From positions 1 to 64,000 of the forward strand of contig CAZLDS010000001.1 in the NCBI GenBank assembly GCA_964558395.1: a DNA stretch of 64,000 nt. The letters are read 5' to 3'. Under the pieces are notes generated by a model, which saw nothing but the letters and a program-made list of their open reading frames with translations, was not told the DNA's origin and did not search any database. The DNA is from CSP1-5 sp964558395. GTDB taxonomy: Bacteria; Methylomirabilota; Methylomirabilia; Methylomirabilales; CSP1-5. The stretch's first letter is position 1, and the number at the start of each line of letters is the position of its first letter. The translations under genes and the position numbers were made by a program. Below, one piece after another: positions 23,729-34,779 of this stretch.

Positions 23729-24592
23729 GGCCTGGTTCTTTCGGGACGTGTCGCCGCCGCCTCTGCGCAGGTGCTGGACAAGAAGGGGCTGACGATGAAC
23801 GGGGCAACGAAGATCATTGCCGCAGCAGTAGCCGAGGCGCAGAGCAAGAGCGCGCCGGGCGGTGCCATCGCCGTCGTAGACGATGGCGGCAACCTGATTG
23901 CTCTCGAGCGGCTGGATGGGACCCTTGCTGCGGCGTCAAATATCTCCGTCGACAAGGCCCGGACCGCGGCCCTGTTCAAGAAGCCGACGAAGACATTTGA
24001 AGACATTGTCAATAAGGGTCGTACGACGATAGTTGCCCTATCGGACTTCACGCCACTGCAAGGTGGCGTCCCGATCGTCCACGAAGGGCAAGTCGTCGGT
24101 GGGATCGGCGTGAGCGGTGCCGCCAGTGCGCAACAGGACGAGGAAATCGCCATCGCCGGAGCCAGTGCTCTCGCCGCCTCCGCCAGCTCATCCAAGACGA
24201 AATCTTCTTCCCCAGTGACATACATCGAGAGCAAAAAAGTGAAAGCGGCCTTCGCCAAGGGGGTGCCCCTGGTCGAAGTCGAAGGCTACAAGGTGCACGC
24301 GAGCCGTCGCGATGGGCCAAGGATCGCCGAGGTACACACCTGGGAGACCGACGTCATTTATGTGCTTGAGGGTCCTGCGACGTTCGTTACGGGCGGAACC
24401 GTGGTCGAGCCGAAAACCACCGAGCCCGGTCAGATTCGCGGGCCTTCGATCACGGGAGGCGAGAGCCGTCGAATCGCCAAGGGTGACGTCATCATCGTTC
24501 CGAACGGGATCCCCCACTGGCTCAAGGAAGTCCAGGGACCGTTTCTCTATTTCGTTGTGAAACCCATTTCACCGAGCGAAGTCGCCAAATGA
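23729..24592 (+). CDS. Exported GlcG/HbpS-domain protein fused to a cupin (5' end in the gap)
   Basis: The visible part begins with the end of a signal peptide (LVLSGRVAAASAQ) and then a GlcG/HbpS (DUF336) domain: LTMNGATKIIAAAVAEAQ, GGAIAVVDDGGNLIALERLD, DKARTAALFKKPTKTFE, GGVPIVHEGQVVGGIG. HbpS is an extracellular haem-binding redox sensor in Streptomyces, and GlcG is of unknown function. After a Ser-rich linker (about residue 155) comes a cupin domain with EVHTWETDVIYVLEGPATFV and GDVIIVPNGIPHWL, giving possible metal-binding His residues. The protein is expected in the periplasm. The start codon is lost in the gap. The next gene overlaps its stop (ATGA). Confidence 0.8.
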   Translation, partial: GLVLSGRVAAASAQVLDKKGLTMNGATKIIAAAVAEAQSKSAPGGAIAVVDDGGNLIALERLDGTLAAASNISVDKARTAALFKKPTKTFEDIVNKGRTTIVALSDFTPLQGGVPIVHEGQVVGGIGVSGAASAQQDEEIAIAGASALAASASSSKTKSSSPVTYIESKKVKAAFAKGVPLVEVEGYKVHASRRDGPRIAEVHTWETDVIYVLEGPATFVTGGTVVEPKTTEPGQIRGPSITGGESRRIAKGDVIIVPNGIPHWLKEVQGPFLYFVVKPISPSEVAK

Positions 24593-24868
24593 GACGTTGC
24601 ACGCCCACCCTCATCGTAGCGTTTGCGATCACGAGCATCCTCTTAGCGACAAGGGTCTTGGCCTATGCCGCCCAGGACGTGCCCACGGGCCCGCCCGACG
24701 CAACCATCGATCTAGCTACCTCGGAAGGAGCCCGCCTGGTCGAGGGGACAGTGGCGGTACAGCGACACGAAGATCATCGAGGTCGATTTTCGGGCGCCGG
24801 GCCCGGACGGCCAGCCAACGGGCAACGCGCTGCGGGTCGGTGATCACCTGCTGGAGCGCTTAGGCTGA
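24589..24868 (+). pseudogene. Frameshifted exported protein remnant
   Basis: The first frame (ATG 24589, overlapping the previous stop) gives a signal peptide, MRRCTPTLIVAFAITSILLA, and TIDLATSEGARLVEG. Near 24747-24752 the frame is lost: dropping one A from GGGGACAGTGG restores EGQWRYSDTKIIEVDFRAPG then PDGQPTGNALRVGDHLLERL and a TGA at 24866. The phrase WRYSDTKIIEVDFRAPGPDG is protein-like and I recall it, unverified, from N-terminal parts of exported SMP-30/gluconolactonase-type proteins. If so, the gene is also truncated at the 3' side. Either a decayed gene or a base-calling error plus deletion. Confidence 0.55.
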
Positions 24869-24878
24869 GAGAAAACCG

Positions 24879-25931
24879 ATGTTATCGCCACCCCGACCCC
24901 GAAGATTGGCATCCAGACTGGTCATCCTCTGGGCCTTGTGCGTCTTCGCGCTGGGCCAGCCGGCGGCCTGGGCGCAGCAGGCGGTACCACACCCCCTGGT
25001 TGCGACTGTTGATGCCGTGGGCATGACCGTGTCGGATATGGACCGGGCTGTGGAGTTCTACGAGAAAGTTCTTACCTTTGAGAAGGTCTCGGATGTCGAG
25101 GTGGCGGGAACCTCATATGAGCACCTTCAGGCCGTCTTCGGGGTACGAATGAGAGTCGTTCGTATGCGTCTGGGGGATGAGTTTATCGAACTGTCGGAAT
25201 ACCTGGCGCCCCGAGGGCGCCCCATTCCAGTGGACTCGCGGAGTCATGACCGCTGGTTCCAACACATCGCCATCATCGTGAGCGACATGGACCGGGCCTA
25301 CCAGCGTCTCCGTCAGCACAAAGTCCGGCATCTGTCCACGGGACCTCAACGCCTGCCCGACTGGAATAAGAACGCTGCCGGGATTAAGGCCTTCTACTTT
25401 GCCGACCCCGATGGTCACCCGTTAGAGATCCTTCAGTTCCCGCCGGACAAAGGCGATCCCAAATGGCATCGTCCCACCGAAAAGCTTTTTCTGGGCATCG
25501 ATCACACGGCCATCGTGGTCGCCGACACGGATGCCAGCGTGAAATTCTATCGGGACTCCCTCGGGCTGAAGGTAGTCGGGGAGAGTGAAAACTACGGCAC
25601 CGAGCAAGAACACCTGAATAATGTCTTCGGCGCGCGGTTGCGCATTACGACACTCCGCGCCGCCGCCGGGCTAGGGATTGAGTTGTTGGAATACCTGACG
25701 CCACGGGACGGCCGCCCCATACCGGCGGACGAGCGGGCCAACGATCTCATGCACTGGCAAACAACGCTGACAATCCATGATGCCGACGAGGCCGCTCAGC
25801 GGCTGCGGGACGGCAAGTTTACTTTCGTGTCTCCGGGTGCCGTCACGATTCCGGAGGGAACACTGGGATTCACAAAAGGCTTTTTGATCCGGGGCCCAGA
25901 CGGTCACGTGGCGGAGTTAGTTGAAAAGTAA
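24879..25931 (+). CDS. Exported protein with two VOC (glyoxalase/dioxygenase-like) domains
   Basis: 350 residues: a Sec signal (LVILWALCVFALGQPAAWA, cleavage after AWA) and two vicinal-oxygen-chelate domains. Domain 1 has DAVGMTVSDMDRAVEFYEKV, HIAIIVSDMDRAYQRL and FYFADPDGHPLEIL; domain 2 has GIDHTAIVVADTDASVKFYR and FLIRGPDGHVAELVE. The H and E positions of the metal site are kept in each. VOC proteins are usually cytoplasmic, so export is odd. The partner genes (HbpS-cupin, DoxX) suggest a periplasmic oxidative or aldehyde detoxification role; substrate unknown. Confidence 0.82.
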   Translation: MLSPPRPRRLASRLVILWALCVFALGQPAAWAQQAVPHPLVATVDAVGMTVSDMDRAVEFYEKVLTFEKVSDVEVAGTSYEHLQAVFGVRMRVVRMRLGDEFIELSEYLAPRGRPIPVDSRSHDRWFQHIAIIVSDMDRAYQRLRQHKVRHLSTGPQRLPDWNKNAAGIKAFYFADPDGHPLEILQFPPDKGDPKWHRPTEKLFLGIDHTAIVVADTDASVKFYRDSLGLKVVGESENYGTEQEHLNNVFGARLRITTLRAAAGLGIELLEYLTPRDGRPIPADERANDLMHWQTTLTIHDADEAAQRLRDGKFTFVSPGAVTIPEGTLGFTKGFLIRGPDGHVAELVEK

Positions 25932-26002
25932 GTCGTGAATGCTTATCGGCCCCAATGCCGGTGTGTGATAGCGTGACCACTGAATTATAAGGAGAAGGAA
26001 AG

Positions 26003-28648
<2,646 letters not shown>

Positions 28649-28693
28649 GAGGCAAGTCTTAGGCCTGCCGACTCCCAAAAAAGAGAGGGCAAC

Positions 28694-28821
28694 ATGGCCA
28701 AGAAAGTGCGGGGGGCTGGACCCTCGTGGGTCATCTCATCGAGAAGGACCGTGAGGAGAACCAGAGGGAGATTAACTCCGTTATGAAGGAGATAAACGAT
28801 GGCAGACGTTCGACCGCTTAG
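28694..28821 (+). pseudogene. Small gene with probable frameshift in a G-run
   Basis: ATG 28694 follows AAAGAGAGGGCAAC. The frame starts MAKKVRG and, if one G is added to the run at 28710-28715, continues GWTLVGHLIEKDREENQREI then NSVMKEINDGRRSTA to a TAG at 28819-28821. The charged helix IEKDREENQREINSVMKEIN is protein-like; the unshifted frame is not. It overlaps the FMN reductase start. Low certainty. Confidence 0.35.
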
Positions 28822-29368
28822 TATTCCCGTGATCCTGGGGACCACCCGGAAAGGACGGATGAGCGCTCATGCGGCGCGATTCGTCGCCGCGGAAGTGGCA
28901 AAGCGCGACGGCGTCGTGACCGAACTAATTGACATCGCGGATTTTCCACTGCCGGTGGACGATGCGGGAGAAGCCATCAAGGATCCCGCGTTCTCGGCCA
29001 AGATGAACCGGGCTGATGCTTTGGTAATTGTATCGCCAGAGTACAATCACAGCTTCCCCGGCTTCTTGAAGCATGTCCTTGACAGTTGCCTCAAGGAGTA
29101 TATCCACAAACCGGCCGGTATTGTGGGGGTGTCGGCGGGCCCCTTCGGCGGCACGCGCGGCATTCAAAACTTCGTGCCAGTCCTCCGCGAGCTTGGTTTG
29201 GTTGCCATCTTCTGGGACGTCAACTTTGGAGACGTGAATAAGGTCTTCGATGAGTCCGGTCAGTTGCGCGACCAAGGATTCGTACGGCGAACGGATAAAT
29301 TCCTGAAGGAACTCATCTGGATGGCCAAGATATTGCGCCACGGTCGAGAACATTTTCCGCTAGACTAG
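28799..29368 (+). CDS. NADPH-dependent FMN reductase family protein
   Basis: 189 residues of flavodoxin-like fold. Signature segments are PVILGTTRKGRMSAHAA (phosphate loop for FMN), VIVSPEYNHSFPGFLKHVLD and VGVSAGPFGGTRGIQNF. Members reduce FMN, quinones, chromate or azo dyes using NAD(P)H. The ribosome site AAGGAG is at good distance. It is followed closely by a zinc-ribbon protein and later DUF488 and a MerA-like reductase, giving a redox-defence run of genes. Confidence 0.9.
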   Translation: MADVRPLSIPVILGTTRKGRMSAHAARFVAAEVAKRDGVVTELIDIADFPLPVDDAGEAIKDPAFSAKMNRADALVIVSPEYNHSFPGFLKHVLDSCLKEYIHKPAGIVGVSAGPFGGTRGIQNFVPVLRELGLVAIFWDVNFGDVNKVFDESGQLRDQGFVRRTDKFLKELIWMAKILRHGREHFPLD

Positions 29369-29385
29369 CGGTGAGAGGGGGAAAG

Positions 29386-29574
29386 GTGTCAAAAGATACG
29401 CGCACAATGATTTGCCCCAAGTGTCGCGTCGAGATGAATCACCACGCAGAGAAACTGGTCGACCCGGTGAATCCCGAGGAGGCTGCTCAAATCGACCCCG
29501 CATTGGGTGGGTTGATTGAAGAAATGCACTCTTGTCCGGGATGTGGGATGACCGAATCCCGACGGACGCGCTAG
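29386..29574 (+). CDS. Small zinc-ribbon protein
   Basis: 62 residues with two C-x-x-C pairs (MICPKCRVEMNHHAEK and MHSCPGCGMTESRR), spaced to bind one zinc. I choose GTG at 29386 because GAGGGGGAAAG precedes it; ATG 29407 is the alternative and starts right at the first zinc pair. It lies 17 bases after the FMN reductase stop on the same strand. Function unknown, possibly a nucleic-acid or protein adaptor. Confidence 0.65.
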   Translation: MSKDTRTMICPKCRVEMNHHAEKLVDPVNPEEAAQIDPALGGLIEEMHSCPGCGMTESRRTR

Positions 29575-29981
29575 GTTCGGCAGAACCGCGTCTTTCGTGA
29601 ATGACCAGTGCCCTGATTTCGTCCTGGATGCCCTTGGGTATGGCGTGCGCGCCCCGCCGGCGTCGCCGCCGAATTGATCCGGTCAGCAAACGGAACGAGC
29701 TCCAATTTGTGGTGTTCGACGTTCCCTCCGGGGTGGACTCTACGACGGGACGTTACGCGAAAGCACATCAAGCCCCATTCGCCGACGACGTTCGCGATAC
29801 CAAAGACCGGGCCTTTTCCAGAAAGAACTCGCAATCGACTCTTGGGTGACATTGGTATTCTTGAATAGACGGATCGGCGGGGGAGGCTAAATTACGTCTC
29901 TCCCTTTAGAAACCGCGTTCGGGTTCCCTTGAATCTCCGGTAAACCCCAGAATTCGCTATCCCCAAAAAGGAGACGGAACC
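29575..29981. other. 407-base region with no supported gene
   Basis: Open frames exist on both strands (for example 29571-29852 minus) but their products have no recognisable domain, no good ribosome site and skewed composition. I see no repeat, terminator hairpin or RNA gene. It may hold decayed coding sequence and the promoter of the DUF488 gene. Confidence 0.5.
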
Positions 29982-30344
29982 ATGATTAAGCTGAAACGAG
30001 TCTACGACTCCCCCAGCTCCCGGGACGGCCGTCCCTTCCTGGTAGACCGCCTCTGGCTGCGCGGAATGAAACGGAACGATCTCTCGCTGGATGGTTGGCT
30101 GAAGCATGTCGGCCCCAGTAATGCGCTGCGCCGATGGTTTGCCCACGATCCAACTCGGTGGACTGAGTTTCAGCGTCGCTATAGGGGCGAGCTCGACCGC
30201 AGGCCAGCAGCCTGGCGGTCCCTTCTCGCGGCAGCCCATCGTGCCAACATCACCCTCATCTATAGTGCGCGTGATGTTAAACATAACAACGCCGTGGCGT
30301 TGAAGAGTTATTTGGAGTCCAAGCTGAAGCGGAAAGACCCATAG
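29982..30344 (+). CDS. DUF488 family protein (YeaO-like)
   Basis: 120 residues matching the short DUF488 group: IKLKRVYDSPSSRDGRPFLV, DRLWLRGM, FAHDPTRWTEFQRRYRGEL and ITLIYSARDVKHNNAVALKS. The family has unknown function; short members often sit near stress or redox genes. The start is preceded by AAAAAGGAGACGGAACC. The MerA-like gene begins 20 bases after the stop, so the two are probably one transcript. Confidence 0.88.
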   Translation: MIKLKRVYDSPSSRDGRPFLVDRLWLRGMKRNDLSLDGWLKHVGPSNALRRWFAHDPTRWTEFQRRYRGELDRRPAAWRSLLAAAHRANITLIYSARDVKHNNAVALKSYLESKLKRKDP

Positions 30345-30364
30345 ACGCACGGAGGGCTTAGATC

Positions 30365-31768
30365 ATGGCAGCGGCGACACAAACACCAGAACGATACGAG
30401 GCCATCATCATCGGCACCGGACAGGGCGGGAAACCGCTTTCTCTCGCCCTGGCCGAGGCAGGTTGGAAGACCGCCATCATCGAGCGAAAACACGTCGGCG
30501 GCACCTGCATCAATGTGGGATGCACGCCCACCAAGACAATGGTGGCGAGCGCGCGCGTGGCATATCTCGCTGGACGAGGTACCGATTACGGCATCCGCTC
30601 CAACGCCGTGCAGGTGGAAATGGCCAAAGTCCGGCAGCGGAAGCAGGCCATCGTGGAGAGCTTCCGGAACGGAAGCCAGCGGCGGCTCGAGAAGGCCAAA
30701 GGGGTCGATTTGATCTTCGGGGAGGCGAGCTTTACCGCCCCAAAGATGATCCAGGTGCAGATGGAAAGTGGGCAAACCCGCCACCTCACGGCAGACACCA
30801 TCTTCATCAACACGGGCGGGCGGCCCGAGAAACCCCCACTACCCGGGCTCGACAGCGTTCCGGCTCTCGACTCCACCTCGATTATGGAGTTGGACACATT
30901 ACCGGAACACCTGCTGGTGTTGGGTGGGGGGTACATCGGCCTGGAGTTTGGCCAGATGTTCCGGCGCTTTGGCAGCGCGGTCACGATCGCGCAGCGAGGC
31001 AAACAATTGCTGACTCGGGAAGATTCCGATGTCGCTGACGAAGTGGCAAAGATTCTCCGTGACGAGGGCATCGAGGTGTTGTTGGAGACGCAGGCTGTCC
31101 GCGCTGAGAAGACTGATGGCACCATCCGGCTCACTGTCCGCACGCCCAAGGAAGAGCGCACGCTGAGCGGATCGCATCTGCTGATAGCTGCTGGTCGCGT
31201 ACCCAACACCGACAGGCTCAAGCTCGAGGCAACAGGTGTCCAGACGGATACACGGGGAAATGTCAAGGTGAACGCACGACTCGAGACCAACGTGGCGGGC
31301 ATCTATGCGCTAGGCGACGTGAAGGGAGGCCCGGCGTTTACCCACATATCCTATGATGACTTCCGCATCATCCGGACGAACCTGCTCGAGGGGGGCAACG
31401 CCACCACGACTGGCCGCTTGGTGCCCTACACGGTCTATATCGATCCCCAACTGGGCCGGGTGGGGCTCAGCGAGTCAGAGGCGCGGACCCAGGGTCGTCG
31501 GGTGCGCGTGGCCAAAATCCCCATGACCTACGTGGCGCGAGCCCTCGAAATGGACGAGCCGCGTGGCTTCATGAAGGCGATCGTCGACGCAGACAGCAAT
31601 CAAATCCTGGGATATGCGGCGTTAGGTGTGGAAGGTGGGGAGTTGATGTCAATGGTGGAGATCGCCATGATGGGCAAAGTCCCCTACACGACACTTCGCG
31701 ACGCTATCTTTGCCCATCCGACGTTGGCAGAATCCCTTAACACGTTGTTCACGGCTTTGGACACTTGA
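30365..31768 (+). CDS. FAD-dependent pyridine nucleotide-disulfide oxidoreductase, mercuric-reductase-like
   Basis: 467 residues. FAD-binding IIIGTGQGGKPLSLALAEAG, redox-active disulfide GGTCINVGCTPTKT (C48, C53), NAD(P)H-binding LLVLGGGYIGLEFGQMFRRF, and the C-terminal HPTLAESL with the His-Glu pair of the disulfide reductase active site. It lacks the extra C-terminal Cys pair and the N-terminal metal-binding domain of true MerA, so it is better called a MerA-like or dihydrolipoamide-dehydrogenase-like reductase of unknown substrate. No mer genes are near. Confidence 0.88.
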   Translation: MAAATQTPERYEAIIIGTGQGGKPLSLALAEAGWKTAIIERKHVGGTCINVGCTPTKTMVASARVAYLAGRGTDYGIRSNAVQVEMAKVRQRKQAIVESFRNGSQRRLEKAKGVDLIFGEASFTAPKMIQVQMESGQTRHLTADTIFINTGGRPEKPPLPGLDSVPALDSTSIMELDTLPEHLLVLGGGYIGLEFGQMFRRFGSAVTIAQRGKQLLTREDSDVADEVAKILRDEGIEVLLETQAVRAEKTDGTIRLTVRTPKEERTLSGSHLLIAAGRVPNTDRLKLEATGVQTDTRGNVKVNARLETNVAGIYALGDVKGGPAFTHISYDDFRIIRTNLLEGGNATTTGRLVPYTVYIDPQLGRVGLSESEARTQGRRVRVAKIPMTYVARALEMDEPRGFMKAIVDADSNQILGYAALGVEGGELMSMVEIAMMGKVPYTTLRDAIFAHPTLAESLNTLFTALDT

Positions 31769-31775
31769 CAGCAAG

Positions 31776-31806
31776 CCCCCCCTGCACCGAAGGCGGTCAG
31801 CGGGGG
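31776..31806 (+). terminator. Possible terminator hairpin after the reductase gene
   Basis: Seven bases past the stop codon, CCCCC (31776-31780) pairs with GGGGG (31802-31806), with an inner ACCG-AAGG-CGGT stem at 31786-31797. There is no T-run after it, so it may be Rho-dependent or only stabilise the 3' end. Confidence 0.4.
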
Positions 31807-32024
31807 TATTACAAGCTGCTAATCTCGGCGACCCCAGAACCCCTCTATGGTACGGAATTTGCACTCTTCCTCGATACTGTTTCAATCACTCAACTCCAAA
31901 CGTTAACCCCCAAGTCGAATACCCGCACCTCTACCCCGGTTCACTACTGTGGGGCGCGAGGTGCTCGATGGAGTAGCAGGCTCGCTCAGCAGCACGCGTT
32001 AACCGGTAGCTCAGGAGGAGGTCT

Positions 32025-32789
32025 GTGGAGAGCCGGCCGATCTTGGTCATCGACGACGATCCTCAGTTCTGCGACTTGGTAACTGGCATCCTCGGGCTCG
32101 CGGATTTCCAGGTACTCTCGGCTCACGATGGATGGTCCGGGATGGAGCGCGCTCGGTCGACGCAACCCGCCGTGATCCTCCTCGACATGGTCATGCGGGG
32201 ACCAGACGGGATCATGACATGTCAGCGCCTGAAGCATGATGCTATCCTGAGGGACATCCCCGTCGTTGGGATGACCAGTTCCGACGACCTGAAGTTCACT
32301 GAAAAGGCCTTTCGTGCCGGTGCCGAGTTGTTCCTCACCAAGCCCTTCCAACCAGTGAGCCTGGTTCATGTGGTCGAGCTTGCTCTATCACTCTCTCAGC
32401 GTGAAACACCTATTCATCGTCGCCGTCGTCATCCACGTCTCGAGGTCTCGGTCCGTGCCCGGTGCCTCGTGGGAGGGCCGGTCCCATCACGCCAAGAACT
32501 TGTGGGGCAAACCGCAAACGTGAGTCTCGGTGGTCTCCTCGTCTGCTTGCCCGCGATGCTCGCGTCGGGTACCCTACTCCGCCTGGGGTTGAATCTTCCC
32601 GACGGGGTGGTGACTGCGCACGGAACCGTGATGTGGATCAATCCCCAATCAAGACGGGGTCAACACTGTTGTCATGGCGTCCGGCTGGTGGGTTTTATGG
32701 AGCACGACGGCCTTCTCCACTACAGGCGCTTTCTCAGCCAGGTGGTGGGAGACTCTGTTGCCAGTCCTCGGCCGCACATCACGCCATGA
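32025..32789 (+). CDS. Response regulator with C-terminal PilZ domain
   Basis: 254 residues. The receiver domain has DDD at 10-12, phospho-acceptor D54 in ILLDMVM, and K106 in FLTKPF. After residue 128 a PilZ domain follows (RRRRHPRLEVSVRARC ... TANVSLGGLLVCLP), expected to bind cyclic di-GMP. It thus joins phosphorelay input to c-di-GMP sensing, without a DNA-binding part. The GTG start has AGGAGG six bases upstream. The histidine kinase gene follows 13 bases later and is the likely partner. Confidence 0.88.
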   Translation: MESRPILVIDDDPQFCDLVTGILGLADFQVLSAHDGWSGMERARSTQPAVILLDMVMRGPDGIMTCQRLKHDAILRDIPVVGMTSSDDLKFTEKAFRAGAELFLTKPFQPVSLVHVVELALSLSQRETPIHRRRRHPRLEVSVRARCLVGGPVPSRQELVGQTANVSLGGLLVCLPAMLASGTLLRLGLNLPDGVVTAHGTVMWINPQSRRGQHCCHGVRLVGFMEHDGLLHYRRFLSQVVGDSVASPRPHITP

Positions 32790-32802
32790 CGAGATAAACC
32801 CG

Positions 32803-34761
32803 ATGGTGGTTTCCCGAAGCAACAGTAGCAAGAAAAGAGTGGTCACGGACGCCCTGCTGAAGAATGCCGACATCGGTCGGGCCCTGCTGGAACATGCTAT
32901 GGTGGCGGTCGTGGTCGTCGATGGTGACGGCTGTATCGGGCTCGTGAACGCCCAAACCGAGAAGCTCTTCGGCTATCCACGAAATGAACTCATCGGGCAA
33001 CCTATCGAGATTTTAATCCCAGAACGTTTCCGCAGTACCCACACTGAAGACCGCGAAGGCTATTTCTCCTACCCCAGCGTCCGCACTGTTGGTATCGGCT
33101 TGGACCTCGTTGGTCGATGTAAGGATGGTACGGAGTTTCCGGCCGAGATCGGCCTCAGCCCCATCGAGACCGAACACGGCACCTTTGTCTTGAGTTTCAT
33201 CACGGATATCAGCCAACGCAAGCGGACAGACGACGCCCTTCGGGAAAGCGAAGCGCGCTTCCGGTCCTTAGTCGAGACCACCAGTGACTGGGTGTGGGAA
33301 ATCGACGCAAACGGATTTTATACTTACGCCAGCCCGAAGGTGAGGGAATTACTAGGCTACGAACCTGAGGAAGTTATCGGCAAAATGCCAATGGATTTCA
33401 TGCCTCGAGATGAGGCAGACCGGGTGGGAAAGATATTTTGGGATATCGCGAAATCCCGAAGGCCTTTTGCCGGCCTGGAAAATGTCAACGTGCACAAGGA
33501 TGGGCGATTGCTTGTACTCGAAACCAGTGGCGTCCCTATCTGTGATGTCAATGGCAGCCTCCTCGGGTATCGAGGTATCGACCGCGATATTACCGAGCGC
33601 AAACAGGCGGGGGAACAACTGCGCCTTCAGGCCGCGGCTCTTGCATCCGCTGCCAATGCCATGCTTATCACCGATCACACAGGCACCATAATCTGGGTCA
33701 ATCCGGCGTTTACCACCTTGACAGGTTACACGCCCGAGGAGGCCATTGGCCAAACCCCCAGCTTGCTGAAATCGGGCAAGCACGACTCGTCATTTTACCA
33801 GCATCTCTGGGGGACGATCTTATCTGGGCGCGTCTGGTCCGGAGAGACGACCAATCGCCGAAAGGACGGGAGTCTCTATACCGAAGAGCAGAGCATCACG
33901 CCCGTTCGGAACGCGCGCGGAGATATCGCCCACTTCATTGCCATCAAACAAGACGTCACGGAGCGAAGAAGGCTGGAGGTAGAGGGACGCGAGCGCGAAC
34001 GCCTTGAAGATATCATTCGCTTCAAATCGGAGTTCGTCACTAATGTTTCCCACGAGCTTCGAACGCCCCTCAATTCCATCATCGGCTTTTCGGAACTCCT
34101 CCTCGATAGTATCCCGGGTGAGTTAAACGAAAAGCAGGCCAAGTATGTAAACTACGTTTTGCTAAGTGGCCAACACCTCTTGGCGCTCATTACCGACATC
34201 CTGGATCTCTCCAAGATAGAAGCGAGGAAGATCGATCTGGAATTAGACCGTTTTCCCCTCAATGATGCCCTGGAGGCCTCCTTGACCGTGGTGAGGCCCG
34301 ACGCCTCAAAAAAGCAGATCACCATGACGAATGAGGTTGCACGGGGCATCGCGACGATCACGGCGGATCCGCTGAGGTTTAAACAAATTATGTATAACCT
34401 CCTGAGCAACGCTGTCAAATTTACTCCAGACGGCGGCCAGGTGGCCGTGCGGGCATTTCGCGCCTCTGACCCAATTCGCGGCTTACCAACGGAATCCTCA
34501 GAACCGCCCGTCTGCATCGCGGTCTCGGACACCGGAATCGGCATCAGCCCAGAGGATCAACCAAAGTTATTCCAGGAGTTCAGCCAGCTGAGAGGAAGCC
34601 ACACCAGTCAGCAGCGGGGGATTGGGCTCGGACTCGCCCTGACTAAAAAGCTTATCGAACTTCATGGGGGGCGCATCTGGGTTGAGTCTGGGGGGGAAGG
34701 AAAGGGAAGCACTTTTTTCTTTACACTGCCCGAAGCCACACCGTCAGGAGCCGAACCGTAG
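32803..34761 (+). CDS. PAS-domain sensor histidine kinase
   Basis: 652 residues, no transmembrane helix, so a soluble sensor. Three PAS domains (HAMVAVVVVDGDGCIGLVNA; DWVWEIDANGFYTYASPKVR; NAMLITDHTGTIIWVNPAFT), each followed by a PAC-type segment, then HisKA with phospho-acceptor H417 in NVSHELRTPLNS and HATPase with N box NLLSNAVKFT, DTGIGI and GIGLGLALTKKL. The start at 32803 is the first ATG after the response regulator stop; a longer frame overlaps that gene. It most likely phosphorylates the receiver-PilZ protein just upstream. Confidence 0.9.
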   Translation: MVVSRSNSSKKRVVTDALLKNADIGRALLEHAMVAVVVVDGDGCIGLVNAQTEKLFGYPRNELIGQPIEILIPERFRSTHTEDREGYFSYPSVRTVGIGLDLVGRCKDGTEFPAEIGLSPIETEHGTFVLSFITDISQRKRTDDALRESEARFRSLVETTSDWVWEIDANGFYTYASPKVRELLGYEPEEVIGKMPMDFMPRDEADRVGKIFWDIAKSRRPFAGLENVNVHKDGRLLVLETSGVPICDVNGSLLGYRGIDRDITERKQAGEQLRLQAAALASAANAMLITDHTGTIIWVNPAFTTLTGYTPEEAIGQTPSLLKSGKHDSSFYQHLWGTILSGRVWSGETTNRRKDGSLYTEEQSITPVRNARGDIAHFIAIKQDVTERRRLEVEGRERERLEDIIRFKSEFVTNVSHELRTPLNSIIGFSELLLDSIPGELNEKQAKYVNYVLLSGQHLLALITDILDLSKIEARKIDLELDRFPLNDALEASLTVVRPDASKKQITMTNEVARGIATITADPLRFKQIMYNLLSNAVKFTPDGGQVAVRAFRASDPIRGLPTESSEPPVCIAVSDTGIGISPEDQPKLFQEFSQLRGSHTSQQRGIGLGLALTKKLIELHGGRIWVESGGEGKGSTFFFTLPEATPSGAEP

Positions 34762-34779
34762 AACCGCGATCGTGGAGGG

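Noticed and set aside
29571..29852. Minus-strand 93-codon frame in the 29.6-30.0 kb gap
   Set aside because: No ribosome site, no domain, and a skewed Arg/Gly composition.
30365..31768. True mercuric reductase (MerA)
   Set aside because: No C-terminal Cys pair, no N-terminal heavy-metal domain and no other mer genes nearby.
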